The translations under genes and the position numbers were made by a program. Below are positions 1-6,410 of a stretch of DNA of 6,708 nt, piece after piece. The stretch is taken from assembly GCA_001640045.1 (NCBI GenBank), contig LUTY01000501.1, forward strand, positions 1-6,708. The letters run 5' to 3'. Source of the stretch: Candidatus Thiomargarita nelsonii (GTDB taxonomy: Bacteria; Pseudomonadota; Gammaproteobacteria; Beggiatoales; Beggiatoaceae). Positions within the stretch are counted from its first letter, which is position 1, and the number at the start of each line of letters is the position of its first letter. The notes beneath the pieces were generated by a model. That model was not told the origin of the DNA. It made no database searches and saw only the letters and a program-made list of their open reading frames with translations.

Positions 1-369
1 CGCCCCGTTGGCTCAAGTTGGAGAATGGATGAGACTTATATCAAGATCAAAGGTCAATGGAAGTACCTGTATCGTGCCGTTGATAAAGAAGGTAATACTA
101 TCGACTTTCTGTTAACGGCAAAGCGAGATAAGAAAGCCGCTCTTCGTTTTTTCAAGAAAGCCATTGGTGCAAATGGTTTACCTGAAAAGGTTAATATGGA
201 TAAAAGTGGTGCCAACAAAGCTGGATTAGAAGCCTATAATGAAGCCAATGATGTTGAGATTGAGATTCGACAAAACAAGTACTTAAACAACCGCTCTCGT
301 GTACTAGTACAGAATCAGAATACGAAGTCAGCGGAGCTGATTTTCTGTTTTTTTTACTGGCACGATTAA
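1..369 (+). pseudogene. IS6-family transposase remnant, broken at both ends
   Basis: This is a fragment of an IS6/IS26-type DDE transposase, the enzyme that moves the element by replicative transposition. The reading frame is open from base 1, so the gene starts outside the window; the first ATG, at 25, is internal. The recognisable core has the WRMDETYIKIKG motif with the first catalytic Asp, then YLYRAVD, an IDFLL strand, and VNMDKSG with the second catalytic Asp. Homology runs to QNKYLNN (about base 291). In intact family members this is followed directly by IVEQDHR, which carries the catalytic Glu; here it is replaced by about 25 unrelated residues ending at a stop at 367-369. The helix-turn-helix end, the catalytic Glu and both terminal inverted repeats are missing, so it cannot be active. 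Family assignment is secure from the motifs; the exact IS is not identifiable. Confidence 0.88.
325..355 (+). terminator. Terminator-like hairpin with T-tract
   Basis: Bases 325-332 can pair with 336-343. The core is TCAGC/GCTGA, extended by two A-T pairs and one G-T wobble, around a GGA loop. It is followed at once by a T-rich run (341-355, interrupted by CTG). This is the shape of a rho-independent terminator on the plus strand, at the end of the frame that trails the IS6 remnant. The stem is short, so strength is uncertain, and it may only be the ending of whatever sequence replaced the IS6 3' end. Confidence 0.45.
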
Positions 370-370
370 A

Positions 371-406
371 TGTAGGGTGGATTAAGCGAAGCGTATCCAC
401 CCTACA
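371..406. repeat. Perfect 12-bp inverted repeat (REP-like palindrome)
   Basis: Arms TGTAGGGTGGAT (371-382) and ATCCACCCTACA (395-406) are perfect reverse complements around a 12-base spacer, TAAGCGAAGCGT. The spacer itself contains a small GC-GAA-GC inner stem. The GTAGGGTGGAT...ATCCACC pattern resembles a dispersed palindromic repeat I recall from many gamma- and betaproteobacterial and cyanobacterial genomes, often near IS elements. That resemblance is memory, not a search. It lies between the IS6 remnant and the lipoprotein gene. It has no T-tract, so it is a repeat or RNA-stability hairpin rather than a classical terminator. Confidence 0.75.
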
Positions 407-428
407 AGAAACTTTTCGGTACAAAATA

Positions 429-444
429 AGTCGCTAAAGCGACT
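429..444. repeat. Short hairpin repeat AGTCGC-TAAA-GCGACT
   Basis: Bases 429-434 (AGTCGC) pair with 439-444 (GCGACT) around a TAAA loop. The following bases, ACTACGAGCC, together with this stem resemble a dispersed repeat I recall from filamentous sulfur bacteria and cyanobacteria (inference). It sits 22 bases after the larger palindrome, so the 371-444 stretch is a block of two stem-loops upstream of the lipoprotein gene. Confidence 0.55.
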
Positions 445-502
445 ACTACGAGCCAGTTTCTTTTTATTTCCGAGTTAAAAAATTCCACATCGCATAAATA
501 TT

Positions 503-511
503 GGAGAACAT
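503..511 (+). promoter_or_regulatory. Ribosome binding site of the surface lipoprotein gene
   Basis: GGAG at 503-506 sits 5 bases before the ATG at 512. This supports 512 as the start, as does the lipoprotein signal that begins immediately after it. I could not identify a convincing promoter in the AT-rich stretch 455-500. Confidence 0.65.
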
Positions 512-3500
512 ATGAACAGATTCGACACCAGTCCTTTCTCTCTTTTCAAGCGACTGAGAAAGGTATTCTTACTCTTTACCCTGACACTTCAAGGGACAGT
601 CCTACTGAGTTGTTCTCAAATGTATGAAGAATACCAAACAACTCAGCTTCAACTCATGACTCGTCAGCCTCAAAAGACTAAACTGCCCTTAGTAGTTCAA
701 AAGGGATTAGTTGTCAAATACAACCAAAATGGCCTTGCGTCCCTGACATACAACAACCATGAATATTATGGGGGAGAAGCCACCTTTAACCATGCTATTT
801 ATGCTGATTATCAGGCAACAGACGGCTCAACTTTTAGAATAGGTGGACCCTATCCTCAAAAGAAAGTCGGTTATGGCAATGACATTACCCGTACTTATGA
901 AAACGGCATATCCATTCGCACCCAATACGCCGTAGAAAAAGAGGATGAATTACAACTCACTTTGACCTTCAGCAACCCCAACGACAAGCCTATTGTAAAC
1001 CTTTTAATCCAACAATTTAAACTCCTTTTCCCTAAACGTCCAAGCGGCGGCACAACACCTTGGAATTGGCAAAGAGGCTATAATATCAGAGGCGGCGTGA
1101 ATGACCAAGAAAAGCCTCCTATTATTGGAATTGAGACGGAAAAGGCAGTCATAGTGCTCACTAAGCAAATATCACAGCCGGAAATCCTTCAAATCAATCC
1201 ACAACTCAAGCAACTTAAAAGCGGATTAACAGAAGCAATACTCATGCTTGGAATCCATAAAGAAGCACCCCTATTGCCAGGAGAAACCCGCAAAATGAAC
1301 TATCGGATTCAGTTTGCGCCCCCTGGTAGTGACTATCTTGAAGTGGGCTCAAAAATCTACAAGGACTGGCAAATCAAACACCCCAAAACATTTAAATGGC
1401 CAGATCGCCGCCCTATTGGCACAGAATTTCTCTGTCGCTCAGGACAACTTTATAGCTGGCCACATAATCCGCGTGGATGGTTCCATGATCCTGATTTATA
1501 TATCATTAATGACGCTGGGCAAGTCACCAAAGCCGGACAAGCAGAGTTTAAAAAGCGTCTTTTTGAACGCGCTGTTCGAGTTATTGCTAACCTACAGGAA
1601 CTGAATGCACAAGCTCTCATCATTTGGGATATCGAAGGACAAGAAGCCCCTCATCCTATCAGCTATGTAGGCGATCCCCGAATTCTTGGGCAAATTGCAC
1701 CTGAAATGGATGCCATTGCCGACGAATACATCCAAAAATTCAAAAAGGCTGGATTTAAAATTGGACTCACGCTTGGTGCGCCAAGCTATATCGTGGACAA
1801 GAAGAAATTCTACTGGAATGGGAACAGGAAAGTGAAATCAGATAAAGAAACGGTTGCCGAGTTGGCTGATAAAATCGCATACGCCAAAAAACGATGGGGC
1901 GTCAAACTTTTTTATATTGATGCTTGGGCACTCAATGCAAACGTCTCTGCTGTTGATATACAGGCACTTCATGAAATTCACCCAGATGTCCTGCTCATCC
2001 CTGAATGGGAAGATTACCAATGGTGGGCATACAGTGCAGGCTATCGCACCCGAAATCTATCAGAAAGCGGTACGCCACCTGATGTACGTGCGGCCTTTCC
2101 AGACGCTTTTTCTGTCAACCAGTTTCATGGTACTTATGAAGAACAATCAATATTTTACGATTGGATTTTGGAGGAAGTAGAACGCGGGGATATTATATTA
2201 TTTCATTCATGGTATGAGAGTAGTCATAAACATGGAACCAAACATCTTTACGATGAAGTCAAATACCGCAAACAGCGTAATCCTAAGTATGTTGATGCTG
2301 ATCTGAACACTTTGCTGAAATTGGCTGAAAGCACTAAGCCGGCGGAACGCTATCAAGCGGCTGAAGAACTCGGGAAAAAAAGTGGAGTGCGTGAAGCCGT
2401 CAATATGTGCCTTGATATGATTGAGGATAAAGACTGGGTTGTCGCCAAACGCGCTATTGATGCTTTGGGACAATTGGCGGCGCCTATCACCATTTCTTAT
2501 TTAAAAGCAAAAGCCCTTGAATTCACTGAAAGAAACGATTTCCATTATTGGTATCAAAATCATGCTTATGTCGCTACTCAAGCCTTGGGTAAAATGGGAG
2601 CGATACCTGCTTTGCAGGAAATCATTAACACACCAGATATCCAAATATCCAGAATACAATATGCTGTTGAAGGACTTGGAAAAACGGGAAATAGAGCGGC
2701 TATCCCTATCCTCGTTAAACTGATGAACCAGCCCGCTGATAGCGATACCAGTGATATAAAAGTTTATGTTGCCAAGGCTTTAGAAAAGCTGCCATCAGAT
2801 GAGTCTGCAATATCAGCATTAATCAATGCCCTGCAAATCAAACTCAAATTAGGTGAAAAATATTGTAAGGAAAGCTGTTTGCAGAACAAAGAAAATGCGA
2901 TCAAAGTCGAAACTGCCAAAGCTTTAGCACAACAAGGTAAAGGCAATCCAAAGGCTATCAATGCTCTGATCGATGCCTATCAAGCCAATGAGCGAGCTAA
3001 TAGACAAGAGCTTATTGCATATGCACTCTGGAAAATGACAGGAAAATTTAAGCTGAATGCCACAGCTTCTGAATGGAGACAATTGGTTTTTCAAGCACCC
3101 GATGTGCCATCCTTGACTTATTCTGAAGGCGGAAATAAAGAGATTACGTTCGCTTGGATAGCAACGGGTGATTATTACACGGTAAAATATGGAACCTCTT
3201 CCGGCAATTATACTAAGACAATTGACAATGTGACCAGCTTGCCTTATACCATAAAAGGACTCGCACCAGGCACCGTTTATTATGTTGTGGTGCAAGCTCA
3301 CGATGAGAACGGCGACAGTCAGCCTTCGGAAGAAGAAGTGGTTATGACTTTGCTGCCAGGTGATAACACTCCACCTTTAGGTGCCGCTTTTTGGTATGAT
3401 GCGGACGATTCTAGCAGCTTAACTATCCTCAAGGGTAAAGTCATTGAATGGCAGGATAAGAGCGGCAATCAAAATAATCTTAAACAAAGTGTAGAATCCC

Positions 3501-3709
3501 TCCAGCCTAAAATAGTTAAAAAGGCATTGAATGGACATGCTGTCATTCGTTTTGACCGTGATTGGTTGAGTACACCTGATCACCCGTCTCTGAATTTTTC
3601 AGAAGCGACCATGTATGCGGTGGTCAAAGCGACGGCTATCAAAGGATGGTCTGCTATTTTTCGTAAAGGGCTCAAAAGCAAGAATGCTTCAAAGAGCCCT
3701 ATCACATAA
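512..3709 (+). CDS. Multidomain lipoprotein: GH-like barrel, HEAT repeats, FN3, partial LamG
   Basis: Predicted 1065-residue exported lipoprotein. Residues 13-33 form a basic then hydrophobic signal ending in LLSC, with Cys34 as the likely lipidated residue; Ser at +2 suggests outer-membrane sorting. Residues about 45-310 are beta-rich. Residues about 310-590 look like a glycoside-hydrolase-type (beta/alpha)8 barrel, with WDIEGQE (Asp373, Glu375, Glu378), FYIDAW (Asp470) and PEWED (Glu498, Glu500) at strand ends as candidate acids. The WDIEGQE, GDPR and APEMD pattern recalls uncharacterised proteins of Planctomycetes and Verrucomicrobia (from memory). Residues 595-844 hold about seven HEAT/PBS-lyase-type repeats (EELGKKS, DALGQLA, QALGKMG, EGLGKTG and others). 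Residues 864-952 form a fibronectin type III domain, and 955-1053 begin a LamG/concanavalin-like domain (FWYDADD, WQDKSGNQNN, VIRFDRDWLS). Native sequence ends near Gly1053 (base 3670); the last 12 residues are read from reversed mgtE sequence, so the true C-terminus is missing. Substrate and enzymatic activity are unknown. Confidence 0.82.
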   Translation: MNRFDTSPFSLFKRLRKVFLLFTLTLQGTVLLSCSQMYEEYQTTQLQLMTRQPQKTKLPLVVQKGLVVKYNQNGLASLTYNNHEYYGGEATFNHAIYADYQATDGSTFRIGGPYPQKKVGYGNDITRTYENGISIRTQYAVEKEDELQLTLTFSNPNDKPIVNLLIQQFKLLFPKRPSGGTTPWNWQRGYNIRGGVNDQEKPPIIGIETEKAVIVLTKQISQPEILQINPQLKQLKSGLTEAILMLGIHKEAPLLPGETRKMNYRIQFAPPGSDYLEVGSKIYKDWQIKHPKTFKWPDRRPIGTEFLCRSGQLYSWPHNPRGWFHDPDLYIINDAGQVTKAGQAEFKKRLFERAVRVIANLQELNAQALIIWDIEGQEAPHPISYVGDPRILGQIAPEMDAIADEYIQKFKKAGFKIGLTLGAPSYIVDKKKFYWNGNRKVKSDKETVAELADKIAYAKKRWGVKLFYIDAWALNANVSAVDIQALHEIHPDVLLIPEWEDYQWWAYSAGYRTRNLSESGTPPDVRAAFPDAFSVNQFHGTYEEQSIFYDWILEEVERGDIILFHSWYESSHKHGTKHLYDEVKYRKQRNPKYVDADLNTLLKLAESTKPAERYQAAEELGKKSGVREAVNMCLDMIEDKDWVVAKRAIDALGQLAAPITISYLKAKALEFTERNDFHYWYQNHAYVATQALGKMGAIPALQEIINTPDIQISRIQYAVEGLGKTGNRAAIPILVKLMNQPADSDTSDIKVYVAKALEKLPSDESAISALINALQIKLKLGEKYCKESCLQNKENAIKVETAKALAQQGKGNPKAINALIDAYQANERANRQELIAYALWKMTGKFKLNATASEWRQLVFQAPDVPSLTYSEGGNKEITFAWIATGDYYTVKYGTSSGNYTKTIDNVTSLPYTIKGLAPGTVYYVVVQAHDENGDSQPSEEEVVMTLLPGDNTPPLGAAFWYDADDSSSLTILKGKVIEWQDKSGNQNNLKQSVESLQPKIVKKALNGHAVIRFDRDWLSTPDHPSLNFSEATMYAVVKATAIKGWSAIFRKGLKSKNASKSPIT

Positions 3710-4527
3710 GCCGCTAAAAAAGCAGTGGCTAAATTGACACCTAACCATAAAGCCCGCTCACGAGTGGTGGTCAATATGGGAGCAAACATATCTTCATCTT
3801 TATCCAATCCAGCACTACTCATCAGATTATGATCCGCTTCAGCACGAATCACATCAACCACATCATCAATTGTAATACGACCAACCAATATACCTTGTTC
3901 ATCTACCACAGGCGCAGAAACTAAATCGCGCTGCTCAAATAAGCGTGCCACCTCATGATCTGATAACTGTGCTTCAATGGCTTGAATCTCAGAGGACATC
4001 ACTTGTTCTACCGTTTTTTTCTGCGAATGAGTGACTAAATCTGTTATTGCCAATACGCCACGGTAACAGTTTTTACAATCTACCGCGAAGAGTACGTCCG
4101 TTTGCTCAGGCAAATTCTTAATACGGCGTAAATAGCGGAGAACCATTTTTAAAGTCATTTCGGTTCGCACGACCAAAAGATCGGTATTCATCAAACCGCC
4201 CGCCGTATTTTCCGGATAAAACAGAACTTGTCTGAGTCGCTGGTAATGTTGTATTTCCATTGCCTCTAAGACTTTTTCTATTCTCTCATCAGGCAAATCT
4301 TGCAACAAATCAACCGCATCATCCGTTTGCATACTCTCCGCTGCTGTTGCAATTTGGACGGGTGCCATATCTTGCATCAGCTCACTACGCACAGAATCGC
4401 TGAGGTAGGGGAGTATTTCTTTTTGTTCAACTTTTTCCCAAAGAGCCTGCCGTTGCTTTTGGGGTAGTGATTCTAAAATGTCTGCTATTTCTGAGGGATG
4501 TTGTTTTTTTATTTTTTTAATTTTCAT
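3580..4527 (-). CDS. mgtE: Magnesium transporter MgtE, truncated after first TM helix
   Basis: MgtE is an inner-membrane Mg2+ channel gated by its cytosolic domains. The ATG at 4527 follows a weak GGAAG ribosome site 9 bases upstream and lies inside the end of ptsI. Residues about 9-107 are the superhelical N domain (HPSEIADILESLP, DDAVDLLQDLPDE). YPENTAGGLMNTD opens the first CBS domain (about 108-170). The second CBS domain (about 175-230) ends in VGRITIDDVVDVI. The plug helix (about 231-258) and first membrane helix (about 259-281, NLATAFLAAYVIGLFEA) follow. Homology stops at Ala281 (base 3685). The last 34 residues are antisense to the lipoprotein gene, and TM helices 2-5 with the pore are gone. 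Family members have roughly 450 residues, so this copy should not conduct Mg2+. The N-terminus is also shorter than in many homologues. Identity is confident; whether the truncation exists in the living genome is unclear. Confidence 0.9.
   Translation of the reverse strand: MKIKKIKKQHPSEIADILESLPQKQRQALWEKVEQKEILPYLSDSVRSELMQDMAPVQIATAAESMQTDDAVDLLQDLPDERIEKVLEAMEIQHYQRLRQVLFYPENTAGGLMNTDLLVVRTEMTLKMVLRYLRRIKNLPEQTDVLFAVDCKNCYRGVLAITDLVTHSQKKTVEQVMSSEIQAIEAQLSDHEVARLFEQRDLVSAPVVDEQGILVGRITIDDVVDVIRAEADHNLMSSAGLDKDEDMFAPILTTTRERALWLGVNLATAFLAAYVIGLFEAFLLLSPLRKIADHPLIAVALTTAYMVASEKFRDG
3671..3686. other. Tail-to-tail breakpoint between lipoprotein gene and mgtE
   Basis: Plus-strand lipoprotein homology runs to the Gly codon at 3668-3670. 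Minus-strand mgtE homology runs to the Ala codon at 3687-3685. At most about 15 bases lie between them, and both proteins end mid-domain. The junction contains a small inverted repeat, AAGCA (3676-3680) and TGCTT (3685-3689), around AGAA. No transposase end or target duplication is visible here. Confidence 0.7.
4517..4527 (-). other. 11-base ptsI/mgtE overlap (translational coupling)
   Basis: The ptsI stop (TAA at 4519-4517) lies downstream of the mgtE ATG (4527-4525), so the two frames share 11 bases. Such an overlap normally means one transcript and coupled translation. As I recall, mgtE follows the PTS genes in xanthomonads and lies near the nitrogen-PTS HPr gene in pseudomonads, so this is a conserved gammaproteobacterial arrangement. 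Confidence 0.75.
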
Positions 4528-5872
4528 AATTAATAGCTTCCAACAACTCAGCCCTCTCAGCTTGAGAAGTCATATCAAGCATTCTAACAGCCAATGGTGC
4601 TAAGCGGCTCATGTCAGTCTTATTAATAATCTGTTTCACTTCTAAATAAGATTCAGGATTGACACTAAATGTGCGTAAGCCTAGCCCAAGTAGTAAGCGT
4701 ACATAACGCTTATCATTCGCCATTTCCCCACACATGCTGATAGGCTTACCCGCTTGTGTCGCAGCATCAAGGCTCATTTTAATAAGCCGTAATATCGCAG
4801 GATGCAAAGGATTATATAAATAATTAACGCTTTGATCGTTTCGATCAGCGGCTAAACTGTATTGAATCAAGTCATTTGTGCCAATGGATAAAAAATCAAC
4901 ATGAGGCGCTATTAAGTCGCTACAAATCGCCATAGCGGGAACTTCTACCATCACGCCAATGGGCATTGAGGGATCAAACTTGATCGATTGTTGGCGAAGT
5001 TCCTTTTTCAATTGTTCAATAATTTTATAGACTTGCATTATTTCGCTTTGATCAGATACCATGGGTATCATCATGCGTACTTCTCCCAAGGCAGAAGCTC
5101 GCAAGATAGCCCGCAATTGTGCTTTGAATAAATTTTGTTCTTTTAAACATAAACGAATGCCACGCAAGCTCAGTGCCGGATTAGTGATAAACGAATCCTT
5201 ATGTTGGCGATTATCAACAATTTGCTTATCTGCACCCAGATCGAGGGTGCGTATTGTAACTGGGGCAGCCTCTTGGATGACTCGACGATAAGCCTCAAGA
5301 TGTTCCTCTTCATCTGGGGGCTGATATCGATTCATAAATAGGAATTCTGTTCGGTATAAGCCAATTTCTTTTCCCCCCACCCGTTTGACGGCTTTTAGAT
5401 CTTCTGGGAACTCGATGTTCGCTTGTAAACTAATTGATGTCCCATCACGGGTTAGGCTCGGTAATGCTTTGATTTTACTTAATGCGCTACGATAACGTTT
5501 TTCCTCACTTTGACGCCTCTGATAGTAACGCAAACTGCGCTCATCGGGCTCTGCGAGTATGATGCCCTCCGAACCGTCAACAATAACAGTATCATCGGCT
5601 TGAATATAAGAATGTACACGTTGCAGTCCGACAATGGCAGGAATGCCTAAGCTACGGGCTAAAATGGCCGTATGCGAAGTGCTCCCACCATATTCTGTGG
5701 CAAAAGCTAATATGCCATGATGTTGCATCAGCACAGTATCGGCGGGGCTGAGATCATCAGCTATTATAATGGCATTACTGAGATCAGCAGGTTCAAGTGA
5801 GGTATCTTGATCGCCACCTAAAATGCGCTGAATGCACAGACAAAAGGATACCCTCCTCCAAACCGAGGCCAA
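4517..5872 (-). CDS. ptsI: PTS enzyme I (PEP-protein phosphotransferase), N-terminus missing
   Basis: Enzyme I takes phosphate from phosphoenolpyruvate onto a His and passes it to HPr, the first step of the phosphotransferase system. Visible parts are the phosphohistidine domain with GGSTSHTAILARS (active His67 of this frame) and the PEP-binding barrel: GLYRTEFLFM (Arg174), LDLGADK, NPALSLRGIR, MVEVPAM, FLSIGTNDL and the MCGEMA loop with Cys381. All catalytic motifs look intact. The family usually has about 570-590 residues; here about 120-150 N-terminal residues, including the HPr-binding helices, are absent. Homology begins near IQRILGG (about base 5834). The stretch before it, from the TTG at 5872, has no resemblance to enzyme I, and the frame opens only at a TAA at 5888-5890, so the listed start is not native. 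With the N-terminus lost, PtsP (GAF-containing) cannot be excluded by domains; the mgtE neighbour favours PtsI. The gene is probably inactive because HPr docking is lost. Confidence 0.9.
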   Translation of the reverse strand: MASVWRRVSFCLCIQRILGGDQDTSLEPADLSNAIIIADDLSPADTVLMQHHGILAFATEYGGSTSHTAILARSLGIPAIVGLQRVHSYIQADDTVIVDGSEGIILAEPDERSLRYYQRRQSEEKRYRSALSKIKALPSLTRDGTSISLQANIEFPEDLKAVKRVGGKEIGLYRTEFLFMNRYQPPDEEEHLEAYRRVIQEAAPVTIRTLDLGADKQIVDNRQHKDSFITNPALSLRGIRLCLKEQNLFKAQLRAILRASALGEVRMMIPMVSDQSEIMQVYKIIEQLKKELRQQSIKFDPSMPIGVMVEVPAMAICSDLIAPHVDFLSIGTNDLIQYSLAADRNDQSVNYLYNPLHPAILRLIKMSLDAATQAGKPISMCGEMANDKRYVRLLLGLGLRTFSVNPESYLEVKQIINKTDMSRLAPLAVRMLDMTSQAERAELLEAINYEN

Positions 5873-5903
5873 AATAAAAACGCAGTGTTAGCGACAGAGA
5901 AAA
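5838..5903. other. Junction between ptsI and the transposase-like gene
   Basis: This short stretch separates recognisable ptsI (below about 5838) from the stop of the transposase-like gene (5904). Read on the minus strand it encodes the non-homologous VWRRVSFCLC that precedes ptsI, which suggests it belongs to the end of the inserted mobile element or to a small dispersed repeat. The matching element end would lie beyond base 6708, so neither a terminal inverted repeat nor a target duplication can be confirmed. Confidence 0.4.
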
Positions 5904-6410
5904 CTAAGCTAAAGAACCCGACTTCTTAAAGCGGGTAAACCCAAGCAACTCCAACCAATGAGGATGAGCTTGCCCAGTCAACAACTCAGCCGGCGACTTT
6001 CCCACTCGCTCCGACTTCTCACTCCTCATAAACGACGTATGATTCAGAAAAAAGCGCAAAATATCAAGATAAGCTGGCCCAATATTCCGCCTCAAGAAAA
6101 AATAAGGACGTAAACGGCTATAAAAATTCTCAACCTTCGAGATAGCCCGGTGGAACCCATCAACCAGATTCCCAACCGCTTCCTGAAGAGGAAAAAAACG
6201 GTCACCAAGTTTTGAATGCAAACCAGTCGCCTTATACCAATAAGCGTTTTTCAAAGGATTTTGCTGTTGTAAACTCAACATTTTGCGTACAATATCCGTT
6301 CCACACCAAAACGACTTTGCCAATTTTTCAAGTTCTTGATCGAGACGATAAGCAAATCTGAGTAAATCATCACGTTGATTAACCAAAGAACGCCATATCG
6401 GTTCAATTTT
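5904..6410 (-). pseudogene. Transposase-like protein, C-terminal part after in-frame stop
   Basis: This part shares a reading frame with the segment at 6411-6708 and is separated from it only by a TGA. The first possible restart is a TTG at 6386, giving 160 residues. KVENFYSRLRPYFFLRR looks like the region around the last acidic residue of a DDE transposase, with the Glu followed by an Asn and a basic helix. It is followed by LRFFLNH and a strongly patterned tail, RVGKSPAELLTG then HPHWLELLGF. I recall this tail from uncharacterised transposase-like proteins (possibly the group named DUF6399) that are multicopy in sulfur-oxidising gammaproteobacteria. The family name is tentative. The frame ends at a TAG at 5904-5906 after TRFKKSGSLA. 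It lies immediately upstream of truncated ptsI on the same strand. Confidence 0.6.

Noticed and set aside
191..424. 77-residue minus-strand frame across the palindrome
   Set aside because: It is antisense to the IS6 remnant and reads through the inverted repeat. It has no family features and no ribosome site. Such frames arise mechanically from this repeat type.
1854..2180. 108-residue plus-strand frame inside the barrel region
   Set aside because: It is an alternative frame of the lipoprotein gene with no ribosome site or recognisable motif.
2924..3301. 125-residue minus-strand frame
   Set aside because: It is antisense to the HEAT and FN3 part of the lipoprotein, which has strong domain evidence. 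Its own translation shows no recognisable domain.
3671..3709. The final 12 residues of the lipoprotein as a genuine C-terminus
   Set aside because: Most of this sequence (from about 3685) is the reverse complement of conserved mgtE codons, and the LamG domain is only about half complete.
5061..5291. 76-residue plus-strand frame
   Set aside because: It is antisense to the conserved enzyme I barrel, so a shadow.
5916..5936. Hairpin ACCCG...CGGGT as a terminator for the transposase-like gene
   Set aside because: It lies inside the coding frame before the stop codon and lacks a following T-run on the minus strand. It is more likely coding sequence that happens to pair.
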